Shown here: positions 13,430-13,938 of the stretch, piece after piece | Position numbering within the stretch: the first letter of the stretch is position 1 | Layout: each line of letters starts with the position of its first letter | NCBI GenBank assembly: GCA_001797845.1 | Contig: MGQN01000007.1 | Coordinates: 17,877-31,814 of the forward strand | From: Deltaproteobacteria bacterium RBG_16_44_11 | Lineage (GTDB): Bacteria; Desulfobacterota; Syntrophia; Syntrophales; Smithellaceae | Direction of reading: 5' to 3' | Length of the DNA: 13,938 bases | Translations under genes and position numbers: made by a program | Notes under the pieces: model-generated | Told to the model about the DNA's origin: nothing | The model's database searches: none | Seen by the model: only the letters and a program-made list of their open reading frames with translations

Positions 13430-13938
13430 TTAGATATTGGTTGCCAGCCAATCCCCAATTTCGCTGGTGGTCATGCCCATCTTGCCGGCATCAAGACTTT
13501 TGAGCTTTCCACTCTCCAAAAGTTTTACTACTGCGGCCTCTATTTTTTGACTTGCCTTATCTTCTCCCAGTGTCTCCAGCATCATACCCCCGGCACAGAT
13601 AGCCGCCAGAGGATTAATAATATTTTGCCCCGTATATTTCGGAGCGGAGCCGCCAATCGGTTCGAACATGGAAACGCCTTGAGGGTTGATGTTACCTCCC
13701 GCGGCGATGCCCATCCCGCCTTGAATCATCGCGCCCAGATCCGTAATGATGTCGCCGAACATGTTGTCGGTTACAATGACATCAAACCATTCAGGATTTT
13801 TTACCATCCACATGCAAGTTGCGTCCACGTGGGCATAATCTGTTTTGATGGTCGGATATTCTTTGGCCACTTCGTAAAATGTTCTCTCCCAGAGATCGAA
13901 GGCATAGGTTAAAACATTCGTCTTGCCGCAAAGAGTAA
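13430..13938 (-). CDS. leuB: 3-isopropylmalate dehydrogenase, C-terminal part (5'-truncated)
   Basis: The frame is open from the TAA at 13432-13430 to the window edge, giving about 169 C-terminal residues; the start is outside. The GTG at 13870 is an internal Val codon, since the frame continues upstream as LCGKTNVLTYAFDLWERTFY. The block NMFGDIITDLGAMIQGGMGI matches the isocitrate/isopropylmalate dehydrogenase signature, with the catalytic and metal-binding Asp residues in DNMFGDIITD. The later MFEPIGGSAPKYTGQNIINPLA segment carries the NAD-binding GSAP region. This sequence style is that of LeuB: oxidation and decarboxylation of 3-isopropylmalate in leucine synthesis, in the cytoplasm. A related homoisocitrate- or isocitrate-type dehydrogenase cannot be fully excluded from this fragment. 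It faces the regulator gene and shares a terminator with it. Confidence 0.88.
   Translation of the reverse strand, partial: TLCGKTNVLTYAFDLWERTFYEVAKEYPTIKTDYAHVDATCMWMVKNPEWFDVIVTDNMFGDIITDLGAMIQGGMGIAAGGNINPQGVSMFEPIGGSAPKYTGQNIINPLAAICAGGMMLETLGEDKASQKIEAAVVKLLESGKLKSLDAGKMGMTTSEIGDWLATNI

Overview
This window looks like the chromosome of a Gram-negative, probably anaerobic bacterium of deltaproteobacterial type (Desulfobacterota, perhaps near Syntrophia). That placement is an inference from gene families and protein style, not from a marker gene. The genes are tightly packed, with short overlaps, clear Shine-Dalgarno sites and no insertion sequence, tRNA, rRNA or CRISPR array.

Layout. 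(1) Positions 1-3821, plus strand: the 3' part of a MipA/OmpV-type outer-membrane beta-barrel gene, a small four-helix membrane protein of the 'phage holin family 4' type (PF04020), and mutS, which overlaps the membrane-protein gene by 10 nt. (2) Positions 3835-9370, minus strand: in order of transcription, an FtsX/MacB-like permease, a LolD/MacB-like ATPase, a secreted thioredoxin-fold protein without a CXXC motif, a second paralogous FtsX-like permease and a two-domain ChrA-type transporter. A membrane-anchored flavodoxin follows behind its own near-consensus promoter. (3) Positions 9525-13357: a divergent Zra-like envelope-stress module. A Spy/CpxP/ZraP-type periplasmic protein lies on the minus strand. 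A membrane histidine kinase and a sigma-54-activating response regulator (ZraS/ZraR type) lie on the plus strand. (4) Positions 13430-13938, minus strand: the 3' part of 3-isopropylmalate dehydrogenase (leuB), separated from the regulator by a bidirectional terminator.

The most informative regulatory region is the 225-bp gap between the chaperone and kinase genes. It holds a textbook sigma-54 promoter (TGGCAC-N5-TTGCT) pointing at the chaperone gene. About 110-150 bp upstream of its predicted start is a cluster of four hexamers (TGGATA / TATCCA), including a 17-bp inverted repeat with the geometry of NtrC-family enhancer sites. The same cluster overlaps two candidate -10 elements of the kinase-regulator operon. 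The simplest reading is that the regulator, which has the GAFTGA loop, activates the chaperone gene from this enhancer and also controls its own operon.

The ABC operon resembles the accessory ABC/thioredoxin-like part of the FetMP/P19-Ftr1 iron-uptake loci (Campylobacter cj1658-cj1665, E. coli fetABCDEF), but no Ftr1 or P19 gene is present here. With the ZraPSR-like module and ChrA alongside, the region is best described as a putative metal/envelope-stress island. Its substrate cannot be read from the sequence.
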